64,000 bases of DNA from DALYJJ01 sp031969915 (GCA_031969915.1 DALYJJ010000017.1:1-64000); one strand, 5' to 3'. Positions 50,781-59,707 are shown, counted from the stretch's first letter. The notes: generated from the sequence alone by a model not told the origin. Numbers and translations are program-made.

Positions 50781-51098
50781 ATGCCTCGCGCTGGTCTGAG
50801 CGACGCGATGATCGATGCGGTTTCAAAGAGACTGCGGCTTCTCGGGGAACCACAGCGGCTGCGAATTCTCCAGTCGCTCGACACTGGCGAACGAACCGTG
50901 ACCGAGATTGTCGATGCCACCGGCGCCAGCCAACCGAACATCTCGAAACACCTGCACGTGCTGTCGGAAGCGGGAGTGGTCGCACGGCGGCGCGACGGCA
51001 ACAATGTCTACTACTCGCTTGCCGACGAGACGGTGATCAGGGTGTGCGAAATGGTCTGGCGGAGCGCCGCTCCGAAGCGCCGGGCGCGGCGCTCATAG
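50781..51098 (+). CDS. ArsR-family winged-helix regulator
   Basis: 105 aa. The HTH spans about 15-95: 'LLGEPQRLRILQSL', recognition helix 'GASQPNISKHLHVLSEAGVV', wing 'ARRRDGNNVYYSLAD'. No metal-binding ELCV-C-DL motif is visible, so it may sense something other than arsenic or zinc. Its stop lies three bases from the convergent DUF4097 gene. Regulation of the neighbouring receptor is possible but unproven. Confidence 0.9.
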   Translation: MPRAGLSDAMIDAVSKRLRLLGEPQRLRILQSLDTGERTVTEIVDATGASQPNISKHLHVLSEAGVVARRRDGNNVYYSLADETVIRVCEMVWRSAAPKRRARRS

Positions 51099-51101
51099 CC
51101 T

Positions 51102-52535
51102 TCACTGATTCTCGGTCTTGGGCTTGCGCGGGGCTTCCGGCGCGGCCGGCGGATCGGGTGCGAGAGCTTCGGAGGCACCGTCCGACTTCCGGACCACGAC
51201 ATTCCCGCGGTCCGTGTCCAGCCGCAGCTCCGGCCCGCTTCCCGACTTGCCGGTGAGCGTGCCGCCGCGGTCACGTTCCCCTTCGGACTGAATCGGCGCG
51301 CCGTACTCGTTATCGACGCTACCGCGGCGCGTGGACGCCACCAGGTCAAAGCGCGCTTTCTCAGGCAACGCCAGCTCCAGGTCGCCCGAGCGCGTCCGCA
51401 CCGACATACGCCCCAGCGCGTTCTTGCCCGGCCGCAGGTGCACGTCCCCGCGGTCCACGGTGATTTCCATGGCTTCCGTGAAATCGTTCAGCTCGATGTC
51501 CTTCGACCGGTTTGCGTTGATGCGCACCGGCCCCACCAGGTTTGAGCCCGTGATGTCGCCGATGCCCATACGGAACTCGCCGGGCAGCCGCTCGATACGG
51601 AACTCGGTATAGGCGCCCTCGTACTTCACTGGCTTCGCCAGGCGCCGCAATTCCAGGTCGCCCGAGTAGCTGCCGCTGATCGTCACCTGGCCTTCAATAT
51701 CCTCAAGCTGGATGTCCTGCCCGCGGGCGCGCAACTCAACGTTGCCCTTCACCTTGATCGCGCGGACCACATCGCTCTTCCGCAGGTCCAGCCGCACCCC
51801 GCCGCCGATGTTCTGCAGCCGGACGCCGGCGTTGTCGCTCGATATGTCCACCGCGCCTTCCAGGTCGGAGATATCGAAATCCCCGTACCGGGCGCGGGCT
51901 TCGATAGTAGCCCCCTTCGGAACCGTGATCTCGAGATCCGCGGAGATGCGCTGATCGCCCCCGCTGCGCTCCTGGTTGGTTCTGATCAGGACCACGTTGG
52001 CGCTCGGCGTGGTTACTTCGAGCGGCGTCTGGTCGTTCGCTTTGTCGGCAGCGGCGTTGTCGAAGGCGCGCACCGTCTTCCTGCCGGTGAGGCGCACGTC
52101 TTCCCCGCCCGCCCCCACAATGCGCACGTTCCCACGCAGGTTCTCGATCACCACCCGGGGCGCCTTGCCCACCCCCGGCTTGTCGGCGGAGATCGGATAG
52201 TCGTAGCTCTCGCCGAAGACTTCGATGCCGCGGATCCCGATGCTGCCGCGCGGCCAACTGGTGTTGTGTGCGAAGAAGATGCCGCCGCCCACCAGCGCGA
52301 TGAGCACCACCAGCGTCCATTCCCCCCCGGAGATGCCGCTCAACGGCAGCGGGCGCCGCTGCGAGAACCAGTAGGTGATTTCAACCAGCCTCAGGAAGCC
52401 CCAGCCGATGAGCAGGAACGGCCAGTACCGTCCGAGCATCTCGAGCAGCGGCAAATCCGGCCGCAGATTGTTGAACAGGAACAGGCCGCCGATGAGGATC
52501 AGCAGCATCGGCGCAACCAGGGAACTCCGCTTCAT
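51102..52535 (-). CDS. LiaI/LiaF-like membrane protein with DUF4097 adhesin-like beta domain
   Basis: 477 aa. Two or three N-terminal spans ('MLLILIGGLFLFNN', 'YWPFLLIGWGFLRLVE', 'LVVLIALVGGGIFFAHN'; about 1-95), then a beta-helical DUF4097 domain (about 120-420) with repeating short strands ('ISSDNAGVRLQNI', 'ITVDRGDVHLRPG'). The C-terminus is a proline/lysine tail. Envelope protein, last gene of the sigma-factor operon; starts within the preceding gene (4-base overlap). Confidence 0.85.
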   Translation of the reverse strand: MKRSSLVAPMLLILIGGLFLFNNLRPDLPLLEMLGRYWPFLLIGWGFLRLVEITYWFSQRRPLPLSGISGGEWTLVVLIALVGGGIFFAHNTSWPRGSIGIRGIEVFGESYDYPISADKPGVGKAPRVVIENLRGNVRIVGAGGEDVRLTGRKTVRAFDNAAADKANDQTPLEVTTPSANVVLIRTNQERSGGDQRISADLEITVPKGATIEARARYGDFDISDLEGAVDISSDNAGVRLQNIGGGVRLDLRKSDVVRAIKVKGNVELRARGQDIQLEDIEGQVTISGSYSGDLELRRLAKPVKYEGAYTEFRIERLPGEFRMGIGDITGSNLVGPVRINANRSKDIELNDFTEAMEITVDRGDVHLRPGKNALGRMSVRTRSGDLELALPEKARFDLVASTRRGSVDNEYGAPIQSEGERDRGGTLTGKSGSGPELRLDTDRGNVVVRKSDGASEALAPDPPAAPEAPRKPKTENQ

Positions 52536-52744
52536 TGCTCGCCTCCGCCGAAGGCGCTCGCGCCTACCCGCTCAAACAGCTTCATCAGCCCGAAGACGAT
52601 GATCAACGCCGGCCAGGTACGCCAGAAACTCCACGCACCGAGCTGGTCCATGGCCAGCAGGGAGCCGAGCGTGATCAGCATCACGGGACCGCGGATCGCT
52701 TGCAGAAAAGTGCCCGAAAGGGCCGTGGGATTAGGGCCGCTCAT
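52532..52744 (-). CDS. Small LiaI-like membrane protein
   Basis: 70 aa with two hydrophobic helices ('AIRGPVMLITLGSLLAMD' and 'TWPALIIVFGLMKLFERVG'), the LiaI/LiaF transmembrane pattern also at the start of the next gene. Overlaps both neighbours (14 bases with the B-box gene, 4 with the DUF4097 gene), so it belongs to the operon. Confidence 0.8.
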   Translation of the reverse strand: MSGPNPTALSGTFLQAIRGPVMLITLGSLLAMDQLGAWSFWRTWPALIIVFGLMKLFERVGASAFGGGEQ

Positions 52745-53435
52745 TGGTGGCCTCCTGCGGCGCGACGGGGGTTCCGGTCACGCGAACATACAGCAGGTAG
52801 ACGCCAAGCCCGATCAGGCCGACCGGCCAATACCGCAACAGGTGGTAGATGCGAAGAATGTCCAGGTTATGCAACAGGAACAGAATGCCCAGGGCGATCA
52901 TCAGGACCGGCGCCACCGGAAAGCCCGTGTTGGCGCCCTTCATAGGCAGCAAGCTCGAAAACTCGTCCACCGTGAGGCCCATTTGCCGCTTGCGCGCCGT
53001 GTGGTACGCCTCGAACGCCATGTAGAAGACCCAGGCCGGCAGCAGCATTCCGAAGAGCGGCTCCAGCCCGGCCGACGCCGGCGAGTTCAGCAGGCTGATC
53101 AGCAGGCCGAAGACGACGACGTGAACCAGCCCTTTCGCATATTGGCCGTTGTAAATGGCGCCCACTCCCGGAATCAACCCCAGAAGAAACGCGAGGCCCG
53201 GCGAAATGCTCGGATCGACGCCCGCCGGCGGTGCGGTGGAGGCGGCCGGGTACGGGGCCGCGTACGGGTTGGTTGCGTCGGCGGTGGATGCCGGCGCGGC
53301 GGTGACAGGCACAGGCGTATGCTCCTCGCAGTAGATGGTGCCGCCCACCGTCTTCCGGCAGCCCTCGCACAGAGCCTTCCCGCACATCCGGCAGTAGGCG
53401 ACTGCCGGCAGTTCCGGATGATTCAAACAGTTCAT
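52731..53435 (-). CDS. B-box zinc-finger membrane protein
   Basis: 234 aa. The N-terminus is a zf-B_box: 'CLNHPELPAVAYCRMCGKALCEGC' spaced as Cys/His ligands to residue about 40. A proline/alanine linker is followed by three or four membrane helices ('FLLGLIPGVGAIYNGQY' resembles TM2-type domains; 'APVLMIALGILFLLHNLDIL' is LiaI-like). The zinc finger would face the cytoplasm. Function unknown; envelope-stress module by context. It overlaps the anti-sigma gene by 4 bases. Confidence 0.85.
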   Translation of the reverse strand: MNCLNHPELPAVAYCRMCGKALCEGCRKTVGGTIYCEEHTPVPVTAAPASTADATNPYAAPYPAASTAPPAGVDPSISPGLAFLLGLIPGVGAIYNGQYAKGLVHVVVFGLLISLLNSPASAGLEPLFGMLLPAWVFYMAFEAYHTARKRQMGLTVDEFSSLLPMKGANTGFPVAPVLMIALGILFLLHNLDILRIYHLLRYWPVGLIGLGVYLLYVRVTGTPVAPQEATNERP

Positions 53436-54088
53436 CGCTTACCTCCCGCCCCTTCTTCCAGGGGGCGCCCCACCGGATCCTCAGGGTTCGCCGCGCCGCC
53501 TTGCGCCGGGGAGTTTTTCTTCCCCGGCTCCAGCGCTTGACCGGCGCCGCCCTGGTTCTTCCGCTCTTCCTCTTCCTGTTGTCTCCACTCCGTGAGCCGG
53601 GATTGGATTTCGTACACCACGCGCAGGCTCTCGTAGTACTTCACCACTCGTTCCCATGTGTCGTGCGCGCGGTCTTCTACCGCCGACCACACCTTGGCGG
53701 GCGCCAGGTCCGCCGCCGTCAACTGGCGCGACGGGATTCCCGCGAAACGTCCCAGCATGGAGAACGACAGAATGGTCATCGCCATACCCATGGCGAAGCG
53801 CGGCTGCAGCACCGGCTCCAGCCATCCGCCGAACCACTTCCGCCACCCTTTGCGCTCGGTGGCGGCGGCTGTCGGCCGGTTGTAATAGAGGATCTTGGTG
53901 ACCAGCTCCGGCGGCGGCTCGACCACCGCAGCGCGTTCGATGAAGGCCACGGCGGCGGCGGCGTCCCGCACCAGTTCCGCGCACGAGGGGCAATCGCCGA
54001 AATGCGTTTCCACCGAGCGGCGCTGGGCCGCGTCGAGCGTATCGTCGACGTAGTCGCACAACAGGGCTTCGAGTTCGTTGCAGTTCAT
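53432..54088 (-). CDS. Zinc-containing anti-sigma factor (zf-HC2)
   Basis: 218 aa. N-terminal ZAS domain with 'ALLCDYVDDTLD' and the zinc ligands His-x3-Cys-x2-Cys in 'THFGDCPSC' (about 28-38). One membrane helix near 100-118 ('FAMGMAMTILSFSMLG'). The periplasmic C-terminus is charged and proline-rich, with 'WRQQEEEERKNQGG'. It sits 19 bases after the sigma-factor gene and should hold that sigma inactive until signalled. Confidence 0.9.
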   Translation of the reverse strand: MNCNELEALLCDYVDDTLDAAQRRSVETHFGDCPSCAELVRDAAAAVAFIERAAVVEPPPELVTKILYYNRPTAAATERKGWRKWFGGWLEPVLQPRFAMGMAMTILSFSMLGRFAGIPSRQLTAADLAPAKVWSAVEDRAHDTWERVVKYYESLRVVYEIQSRLTEWRQQEEEERKNQGGAGQALEPGKKNSPAQGGAANPEDPVGRPLEEGAGGKR

Positions 54089-54107
54089 CGCTCGCTCCCC
54101 TGTTCCC

Positions 54108-54674
54108 TCACACCGTCACCTTTTGCCTCCGCAGGACCTTCGCCAGTTCGGCGCGTCCGCGGTTCAATCTCGATTTCACCGTGCCTTCGGGCACGTTCAA
54201 TACTTGCGCGATTTCCCGGTACTCCAGCTCTTCGACGTCGCGCAGAATCACCGTCTCGCGCAACTCCGGCGAGAGCTTCTGCAGCGCATGTTGCAATAGC
54301 TCGCTCGCCTCGCGCCCGGCCAGCATCCCGTCGGTGCGCGATTCGCCCGAGGCCTTCGCCTCAAGCATGGGCAGCGAGTCTTCAATCGATTCCGACGCCC
54401 GGTCCAGCCTGGTACGGCGGTAATGGTCGATCAGCAGGTTACGCGTCAGCCGCGTGAGCCAGACGGTGAATGTGCCTTCGCCCGCGCGAAAGCTCTTCAG
54501 GCTTTTGAAGACCCGCAGGAACACGTCCTGCGTCAAGTCCTGCGCTTCGCCCTCGGTTCCCGTGAACCGCAGGCAGATCGAGTACACACGCCGGGTGTGT
54601 ACTTTGACCATGTCTTCCCACGCGGCCTCGTCGCCGGCCAAGCAACGCTCCACTAAAGCGGTATCGGAGTCCAA
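54108..54674 (-). CDS. ECF sigma factor (RpoE-like)
   Basis: 188 aa if it begins at TTG 54674 (LDSDTALVERCLAGDEAAW); an ATG at 54782 adds a non-conserved 36 residues. Region 2 has 'FTGTEGEAQDLTQDVFLRVFKSL' and 'FTVWLTRLTRNLLIDHYR'; region 4 has 'LPELRETVILRDVEELEYREIAQ'-type helix and 'VPEGTVKSRLNRGRAEL'. First gene of the five-gene envelope operon with its anti-sigma directly downstream. The start codon is uncertain. Confidence 0.88.
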   Translation of the reverse strand: MDSDTALVERCLAGDEAAWEDMVKVHTRRVYSICLRFTGTEGEAQDLTQDVFLRVFKSLKSFRAGEGTFTVWLTRLTRNLLIDHYRRTRLDRASESIEDSLPMLEAKASGESRTDGMLAGREASELLQHALQKLSPELRETVILRDVEELEYREIAQVLNVPEGTVKSRLNRGRAELAKVLRRQKVTV

Positions 54675-55017
54675 AGCGCTAGCTCTTTGGCAGCCCCAGT
54701 TTACACCCAGCGCCGCCGGTAGCGCGGGCCACAAGGCCGCCGCCGCTGACCGACCATTCGCTGAGATTCCAACCGAAGGCATCTGTTCCTCGTCTGGAAG
54801 GAGCCGGGGCTCTAAATCCGCCCGGCCGGTCCGCTCCGCGGCTGTGTGCCGTTCTGCATCCCGTTCGCTTCCGATAGAGTAAACGAGGATTTATCATTGG
54901 AAGTTCGGCGGAAGTTGTAACCAAGTTGCTCGCAACCCATTCTAGCGGGGCGAGTGGCCTCACGGTTGCCTTTCGCGCGGTCAAGGAGGCTCTATCCGAG
55001 GGAAACACCGCTGGGGG
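54675..55017. other. 343-base divergent regulatory region
   Basis: Between the ECF sigma (minus) and the flippase-like gene (plus). It holds a direct repeat GGAAGTT at 54899 and 54910 (one helical turn apart; on the minus strand AACTTCC, reminiscent of ECF -35 elements) and an inverted repeat GTTGC-TC-GCAAC at 54925-54936. AAGGAGG lies at 54983-54989. No gene is evident. Autoregulation by the sigma factor is a guess. Confidence 0.4.
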
Positions 55018-56034
55018 GTGGCACTGCTCGCCGTCGCCGCCATCGCCGCCGGATGGTTCCTGGTGGACCGCTGGCGCCGGTCCGGGTTCGATGCGCAGGT
55101 CTTCCTGTCTACCCTCCGTCAAGTGGATCCGCGGTGGCTCGCCGCTGCGACCGCGCTGGTCTTGCTTACCTATTACGGACGCGTCCTCCGTTGGGCGGTC
55201 ATGATCCGTCACCTTACGCCGAAGCCCTCCCACTGGAGGCTGTTCAGCGCCACCGCTGTCGGCTTCACAGCCGTGGTCCTCTTCGGGCGCCCGGGCGAGT
55301 TCGTGCGCCCCTACCTCATCGCCCGGCGTGAGGGAACCGCGGTCAGCGCCCAGCTCGCCGTCTGGCTGCTGGAGCGCATCTGCGACATGCTCGTGGTGCT
55401 GATCCTGTTCGCCTTCGGCCTCACCCAGATCCCCGACCTTGCCAGCCTCGGCCCGAAACTGAACTTCCTGATCGAGGCGGGCGGCCGGGCGGTGATGGCC
55501 CTGGGAGGGGTCTGCCTGGTAGTCCTGTTCGTCGCCGGCCGCCATCACGAGTGGGCCGAGCGCCGCATCCACGACGCCCTGGCCATTCTGCCTGCCCAGC
55601 CGGGCGACCGGGCTAAGCGGATGGTCACCGCGTTCCTCGACGGCATCGAGTCGATTCGGCGCCCCGGTTCCGCCGCCCTCGTCGCGATATACACCATTTT
55701 GGAGTGGTTGGTGATCGCCGGAGCGTATTACTGCCTCCTCGAAGCCTTCCCCGCCACGGCCGGGCGATCCCTTTCCGAGGTCTTTGCCTTTCTCGGGCTG
55801 GTCGCACTCGGCAGCGCGGTTCAGATCCCCGGTATCGGCGGCGGTATGCAGGTGGCTTCGGTCATCGTCCTTACGGAGCTGTTCTCCGTTTCGCTCTCGG
55901 CCGCCACGGGGATCGCACTCCTGACCTGGATTATTACATTTGTAATTATAGTACCCGTGGGAGCCGCCTTTGCCTTGCATGAAGGCATCAACTGGCGCAA
56001 ATTGAAAGAGATGGAGGTGGCGTCACAACCGTGA
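55018..56034 (+). CDS. YbhN/lysylphosphatidylglycerol synthase-type flippase-like membrane protein
   Basis: 338 aa with about eight spans. LPG_synthase_TM family: 'LLTYYGRVLRWAVMIRHL', 'TAVVLFGRPGEFVRPYLIARR', 'ERICDMLVVLILF' and 'QIPGIGGGMQVASVIVLTELF'. The GTG at 55018 lies after GGGGG; however the AAGGAGG at 54983-54989 suggests a start about 24 bases upstream where no standard start codon exists, so the 5' end is uncertain. It has no aminoacyl transferase domain. Its stop overlaps the nrdR start (GTGA). Confidence 0.85.
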   Translation: MALLAVAAIAAGWFLVDRWRRSGFDAQVFLSTLRQVDPRWLAAATALVLLTYYGRVLRWAVMIRHLTPKPSHWRLFSATAVGFTAVVLFGRPGEFVRPYLIARREGTAVSAQLAVWLLERICDMLVVLILFAFGLTQIPDLASLGPKLNFLIEAGGRAVMALGGVCLVVLFVAGRHHEWAERRIHDALAILPAQPGDRAKRMVTAFLDGIESIRRPGSAALVAIYTILEWLVIAGAYYCLLEAFPATAGRSLSEVFAFLGLVALGSAVQIPGIGGGMQVASVIVLTELFSVSLSAATGIALLTWIITFVIIVPVGAAFALHEGINWRKLKEMEVASQP

Positions 56035-56492
56035 CCTGCCCATTTTGTTCGCATCCAGAGGACCGCGTCATCGATTCGCGGGAGAGCCGCGAAGGCGACG
56101 CCATCCGCCGGCGCCGCCAGTGCCTCAAGTGCGAACGTCGATTTACTACATACGAAAGAATTGACGAAATCCCGTGCATGGTGATCAAGAAAGATGGCCG
56201 CCGGGAGAAGTTCGACCGCCAGAAGGTGCTCAACGGACTGCTCAAGGCATGCGAAAAGCGCCCGGTGAGCATGGGGAAGCTGGCCGAGATTGTCGACGCG
56301 GTGGAATCGCGACTGTCGGATAGCGCTGAACGGGAGCTATCTACTACTGAAATAGGAGAAATGATCATGGCTGGGCTCAGGAGCCTTGACAAGATCGCCT
56401 ATGTCCGGTTTGCCAGCGTTTACAGAGACTTTCAGGACGTTGAGGCTTTCCTCAGCGAATTAAAGGACTTAATGCGCCAGAAACGTTCCTGA
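56031..56492 (+). CDS. nrdR: Transcriptional repressor NrdR
   Basis: 153 aa from GTG 56031, overlapping the upstream TGA. Zinc ribbon: 'CPFC' (3-6) and 'CLKC' (31-34). ATP-cone: 'VIKKDGRREKFDRQKVLNGLLKAC' region. Represses ribonucleotide reductase genes in response to dATP. No nrd gene is in the window. The coupling to a flippase gene is unusual. Confidence 0.96.
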   Translation: MTCPFCSHPEDRVIDSRESREGDAIRRRRQCLKCERRFTTYERIDEIPCMVIKKDGRREKFDRQKVLNGLLKACEKRPVSMGKLAEIVDAVESRLSDSAERELSTTEIGEMIMAGLRSLDKIAYVRFASVYRDFQDVEAFLSELKDLMRQKRS

Positions 56493-56558
56493 TTCCTCCT
56501 GGCTGCGTAAAAGTTGTTGGAACTAAAACGCAGTCGAAACATCCTTCTACATAGGGGC

Positions 56559-56587
56559 TTAACTTCGCTGGACGCTGGTGCTATAAT
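56559..56587 (+). promoter_or_regulatory. Sigma-70 promoter upstream of rpoD
   Basis: TTAACT (56559-56564), 17-base spacer, perfect TATAAT (56582-56587). The leader to GTG 56737 would be about 143 bases, long enough for a structured 5' region; I see no known riboswitch in it. Confidence 0.65.
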
Positions 56588-56736
56588 TACAGACGGCCCA
56601 AAAATCCCAAAAACAGGATCTTCTTCACAAGGTAGCCGTTCGTGGAGTAGCCCAGAGGCGTCTGGCAGCGTCTAATACCATAGCGAGCCCCGGTACAGAG
56701 CATCGTCTGTCCTTCACTCGGGGAGGTAAACCAGCA

Positions 56737-58269
56737 GTGGACCATTTTGAAGACCAGTATCTAGCAGATCAGCACGAACCGTTGAGCCTCCCGTTCGACG
56801 AGGAAGCCAATTTTTTCCACCCGGAAGAGGTGCACGAGGACGAGCTCCAGGGCGCCCAGCCGGTGGAGGAGTCGATCTATACGGACGACCCGGTTCGCGT
56901 GTATCTGCGGGAGATGGGTGCGGTTCCGCTGTTGACGCGCGAGGGCGAAGTGGACCTGGCGCGGAAAATGGAGCGCGGCAAGCTTCGCATGCAGAAGGCC
57001 ATCAGCCGGTCCACGCTGGTGCAGGGGCAGGTGCTGGAGATCTCCGAGGCGATCAAGCGGGCCCCCGAAGACCTGGATAGCTGGGTGGATCTGGGCGACG
57101 TGGAAGAAGGTACGCCCGCCGAGATCAAGCGGCGCGCGGAAGTGCGCCAGGTATTTGTCGATTACACGCTGCTCGTGAAGAAGCAGGGGCAATTGGCGGA
57201 CAAGCTGGAGGCCGTGCCGGCGGGCAACAAGAAGGCCCGGCGTAAGGCGCAGGGCAAGCTGGCCCGCTGCAAGGTGGAGATCTCGCTCAACATGCGGCGG
57301 GTGCCCTGGATTCTCTCCAAGTGGAAGCACTTCACCAAAGAGATCGAGCGCGCCCTGGACGAGCTGAACCACCTGGACGCCGAACTCAAGCGGCTGGAAG
57401 AAAAGGGCGTTGCCGCGGCGAATCAGCCCAAGATCCGCGAGTTGAAGCGCGAGATTCGCAAGCGCGAGCAGGCGGCCGAAGCCTCCCTCGCCGATCTGAA
57501 GCGGACTGTTCAGGTGATCCGGCAGGGCGAAATCGAAGCCGAGCGCGCGAAGAAGGACCTGGTGGAAGCGAACCTTCGGCTCGTGGTCTCGGTCGCTAAG
57601 AAGTACGTGAACCGCGGTCTGCACCTGCTCGACCTGATCCAGGAAGGCAATATCGGCCTGATGCGCGCCGCCGACAAGTTTGAATACCGCCGCGGCTACA
57701 AGTTCTCGACCTACGCCACCTGGTGGATCCGGCAGGCGATCACGCGCGCGATCGCCGACCAGAGCCGGACGATTCGTATCCCGGTGCACATGAACGAGTC
57801 GATGAACAAGTTCCTGCGCGCCACCCGGGAGCTCGAAAAGGAGCTCGGCCGCGCTCCGACCAACGAGGAGATCAGCCGCCGGATGGACATCCCGGTGGAG
57901 AAGGTCCAGAAGCTGAAGACGATTTCGCGCGACCCGGTTTCGCTTGAAACGCCGGTCGGCCGCGATGGGGAGAGCGCGCTCGGCGACTTGATCGAAGACC
58001 GCTGGGTCGGTTCGCCCGTCGACGCCGTGATCGATTCGAACGTGCGCGACGAGACGGCGAACATCCTGAAGACGCTCTCGCCGAAGGAAGAGAAGGTGAT
58101 TCGCCTTCGCTTCGGCATCGGCTGCGAGCGCGAGCACACGCTCGAAGAAATCGGCCAGGAGTTCGACGTCACGCGCGAGCGGATTCGCCAGATCGAGGCG
58201 AAGGCGTTGCGCCAGTTGCGATCGCCCGAACGGGCCCGGCATCTGCGGGCACTCCTGGCGGCCCGCTAA
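56737..58269 (+). CDS. rpoD: RNA polymerase sigma factor RpoD (sigma-70/SigA)
   Basis: 510 aa from GTG 56737, which has GGGGAGG 10 bases upstream. Region 1.2 'DDPVRVYLREMGAVPLLTREGEV', a helical non-conserved region (about 85-270), region 2 'VEANLRLVVSVAKKYVNRGL', 'LIQEGNIGLMRAADKFEYRRG', 'FSTYATWWIRQAITRAIADQ', region 3 and region 4 'FGIGCEREHTLEEIGQEF' with HTH 'VTRERIRQIEAKALRQLR'. All core promoter-recognition helices are intact. Primary housekeeping sigma. Confidence 0.97.
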   Translation: MDHFEDQYLADQHEPLSLPFDEEANFFHPEEVHEDELQGAQPVEESIYTDDPVRVYLREMGAVPLLTREGEVDLARKMERGKLRMQKAISRSTLVQGQVLEISEAIKRAPEDLDSWVDLGDVEEGTPAEIKRRAEVRQVFVDYTLLVKKQGQLADKLEAVPAGNKKARRKAQGKLARCKVEISLNMRRVPWILSKWKHFTKEIERALDELNHLDAELKRLEEKGVAAANQPKIRELKREIRKREQAAEASLADLKRTVQVIRQGEIEAERAKKDLVEANLRLVVSVAKKYVNRGLHLLDLIQEGNIGLMRAADKFEYRRGYKFSTYATWWIRQAITRAIADQSRTIRIPVHMNESMNKFLRATRELEKELGRAPTNEEISRRMDIPVEKVQKLKTISRDPVSLETPVGRDGESALGDLIEDRWVGSPVDAVIDSNVRDETANILKTLSPKEEKVIRLRFGIGCEREHTLEEIGQEFDVTRERIRQIEAKALRQLRSPERARHLRALLAAR

Positions 58270-58273
58270 CTCG

Positions 58274-59707
58274 TCAGGCCGCTCCCATCAGTTGCCCGAG
58301 CCGCTGGACGGCCGAGCGCATCACGGCGGATTGAGACGTTAACTCTTCGGCGGCCGCGGCGCCCTCTTCCGCTCCCGATGCGGCGCCCTGCGTCAGCCGC
58401 TCCATGCCCTTCATCGCGCCGCTGATCTGGCGCACCGCTTCGGATTGCCGCCGGCTGTCCCGGCTGACCTCTTCCATGAGGTTTTTCATCGCGCCGATCT
58501 CCTGGGTCACACCGCTCAGCGACTCGGTAAGGCTGCGGACCCGCTCCCTCCCCGCGTCCGCCTTCACCAGCGCGCCCTCGATCAGCGATCCGGTTTCCCG
58601 CGCCGCCTGCGCGCTTCGCCGCGCTAGGCTCCGCACCTCATCCGCAACCACCGAGAAGCCCATGCCGGACTCGCCCGCGCGCGCCGCCTCCACGGCGGCG
58701 TTCAGCGCGAGCAGGTTGGTCTGGAACGCGATCTCGTCGATGACCTTGAGGATGCGCGCCACTTCGCCGCTTTGCGTGTGAATCTCGTCCATCGCGCCGA
58801 CCACCAGCCCGAGCGACTCCCCGGCGGCGGAGAAACGCGCCTGGGCGCGCCCGGCGAGTTCGAGCGTCGCATCGGCGCGCTCGCTGTTGCCGCGCGCGTG
58901 CGCGTCCACTTCGTTCGCCGACGCGGACGTTTCTTCCAAGGAAGCCGCGAACCCCGAGGCGCCCTGCGCTTGCGCCTGGCTGGCCTCGGCCAACTGCCCG
59001 GCCGCCGCGTTCAACTGTTGCGCCGAAGCGGATAGCTCCACGGCATGGTTGCCGAGCGTCGCACTGATCCAACGAACGATCCAGAGCACGCCCGCTCCCA
59101 CCAGCAGCGCCAACCCGCCCAGGGCCGCCGCCGCGATCCGGCTGCGATTCGATATCGCGTCGCCCTCCCGGTCGAGCGCCGCGGCCGAGGCGACCACGCT
59201 CTTCTTCAGCAGGGCCGCCACTCGCTGCCCGCCTTCGATCAGGACCGGCGCTCGTTCATCCCGCAGTCTCTCGGCCTCCCACGGTTTCTTCGCCAGGCAG
59301 TACGCACCCGCCTCCTGAAACAGGCCGCTCCATTGCTGCAAGGCCGCTTTCAGTTCGGCGATTTCCCGGCGCTCCGCGCCATCCGCCGCCAGCGATTCCG
59401 ATTCCGCTGCGGCCTGCCGCGCGCTCGCCAGCGCGGCCGCGAACTGCCGTTCCGCCAGCGCCACCTCCGCGGCATTCTTGTCCAGCGTCGACAGAATCAA
59501 GCCCCGCAACTCCGAGTTGAGCGCCGCCTGTTCCCGTTCGAGGACGCCGGTCAACTCCAGCCTCCTCATCTGCCGTACGGCGATCTCGTCCTGGTTTCGC
59601 CGCAACGTGTTCATCGCCATCAGGTCGGCAAACGCGAGGACGGCGGTAAACGTGAGCTGCGCGGCGAAGCAGACTTTGAGCCGCGTTCCAACGCTCCATT
59701 GCGACAT
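58274..59707 (-). CDS. Methyl-accepting chemotaxis protein
   Basis: 477 aa; ATG 59707 with CGGAGGG. Spans near 12-33 and 190-212 flank a periplasmic four-helix-bundle-like domain rich in Ala/Glu. No clear HAMP follows; the signalling domain (about 225-477) has the hairpin 'IDEIAFQTNLLALNAA' and 'GFSVVADEVRSLA'. No che genes are near. It may feed a distant chemosensory array. Confidence 0.92.
   Translation of the reverse strand: MSQWSVGTRLKVCFAAQLTFTAVLAFADLMAMNTLRRNQDEIAVRQMRRLELTGVLEREQAALNSELRGLILSTLDKNAAEVALAERQFAAALASARQAAAESESLAADGAERREIAELKAALQQWSGLFQEAGAYCLAKKPWEAERLRDERAPVLIEGGQRVAALLKKSVVASAAALDREGDAISNRSRIAAAALGGLALLVGAGVLWIVRWISATLGNHAVELSASAQQLNAAAGQLAEASQAQAQGASGFAASLEETSASANEVDAHARGNSERADATLELAGRAQARFSAAGESLGLVVGAMDEIHTQSGEVARILKVIDEIAFQTNLLALNAAVEAARAGESGMGFSVVADEVRSLARRSAQAARETGSLIEGALVKADAGRERVRSLTESLSGVTQEIGAMKNLMEEVSRDSRRQSEAVRQISGAMKGMERLTQGAASGAEEGAAAAEELTSQSAVMRSAVQRLGQLMGAA

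Noticed and set aside
56590..56736. Possible structured RNA in the rpoD leader
   Set aside because: The leader is long, but I could not make a convincing conserved fold or match a known riboswitch by eye.
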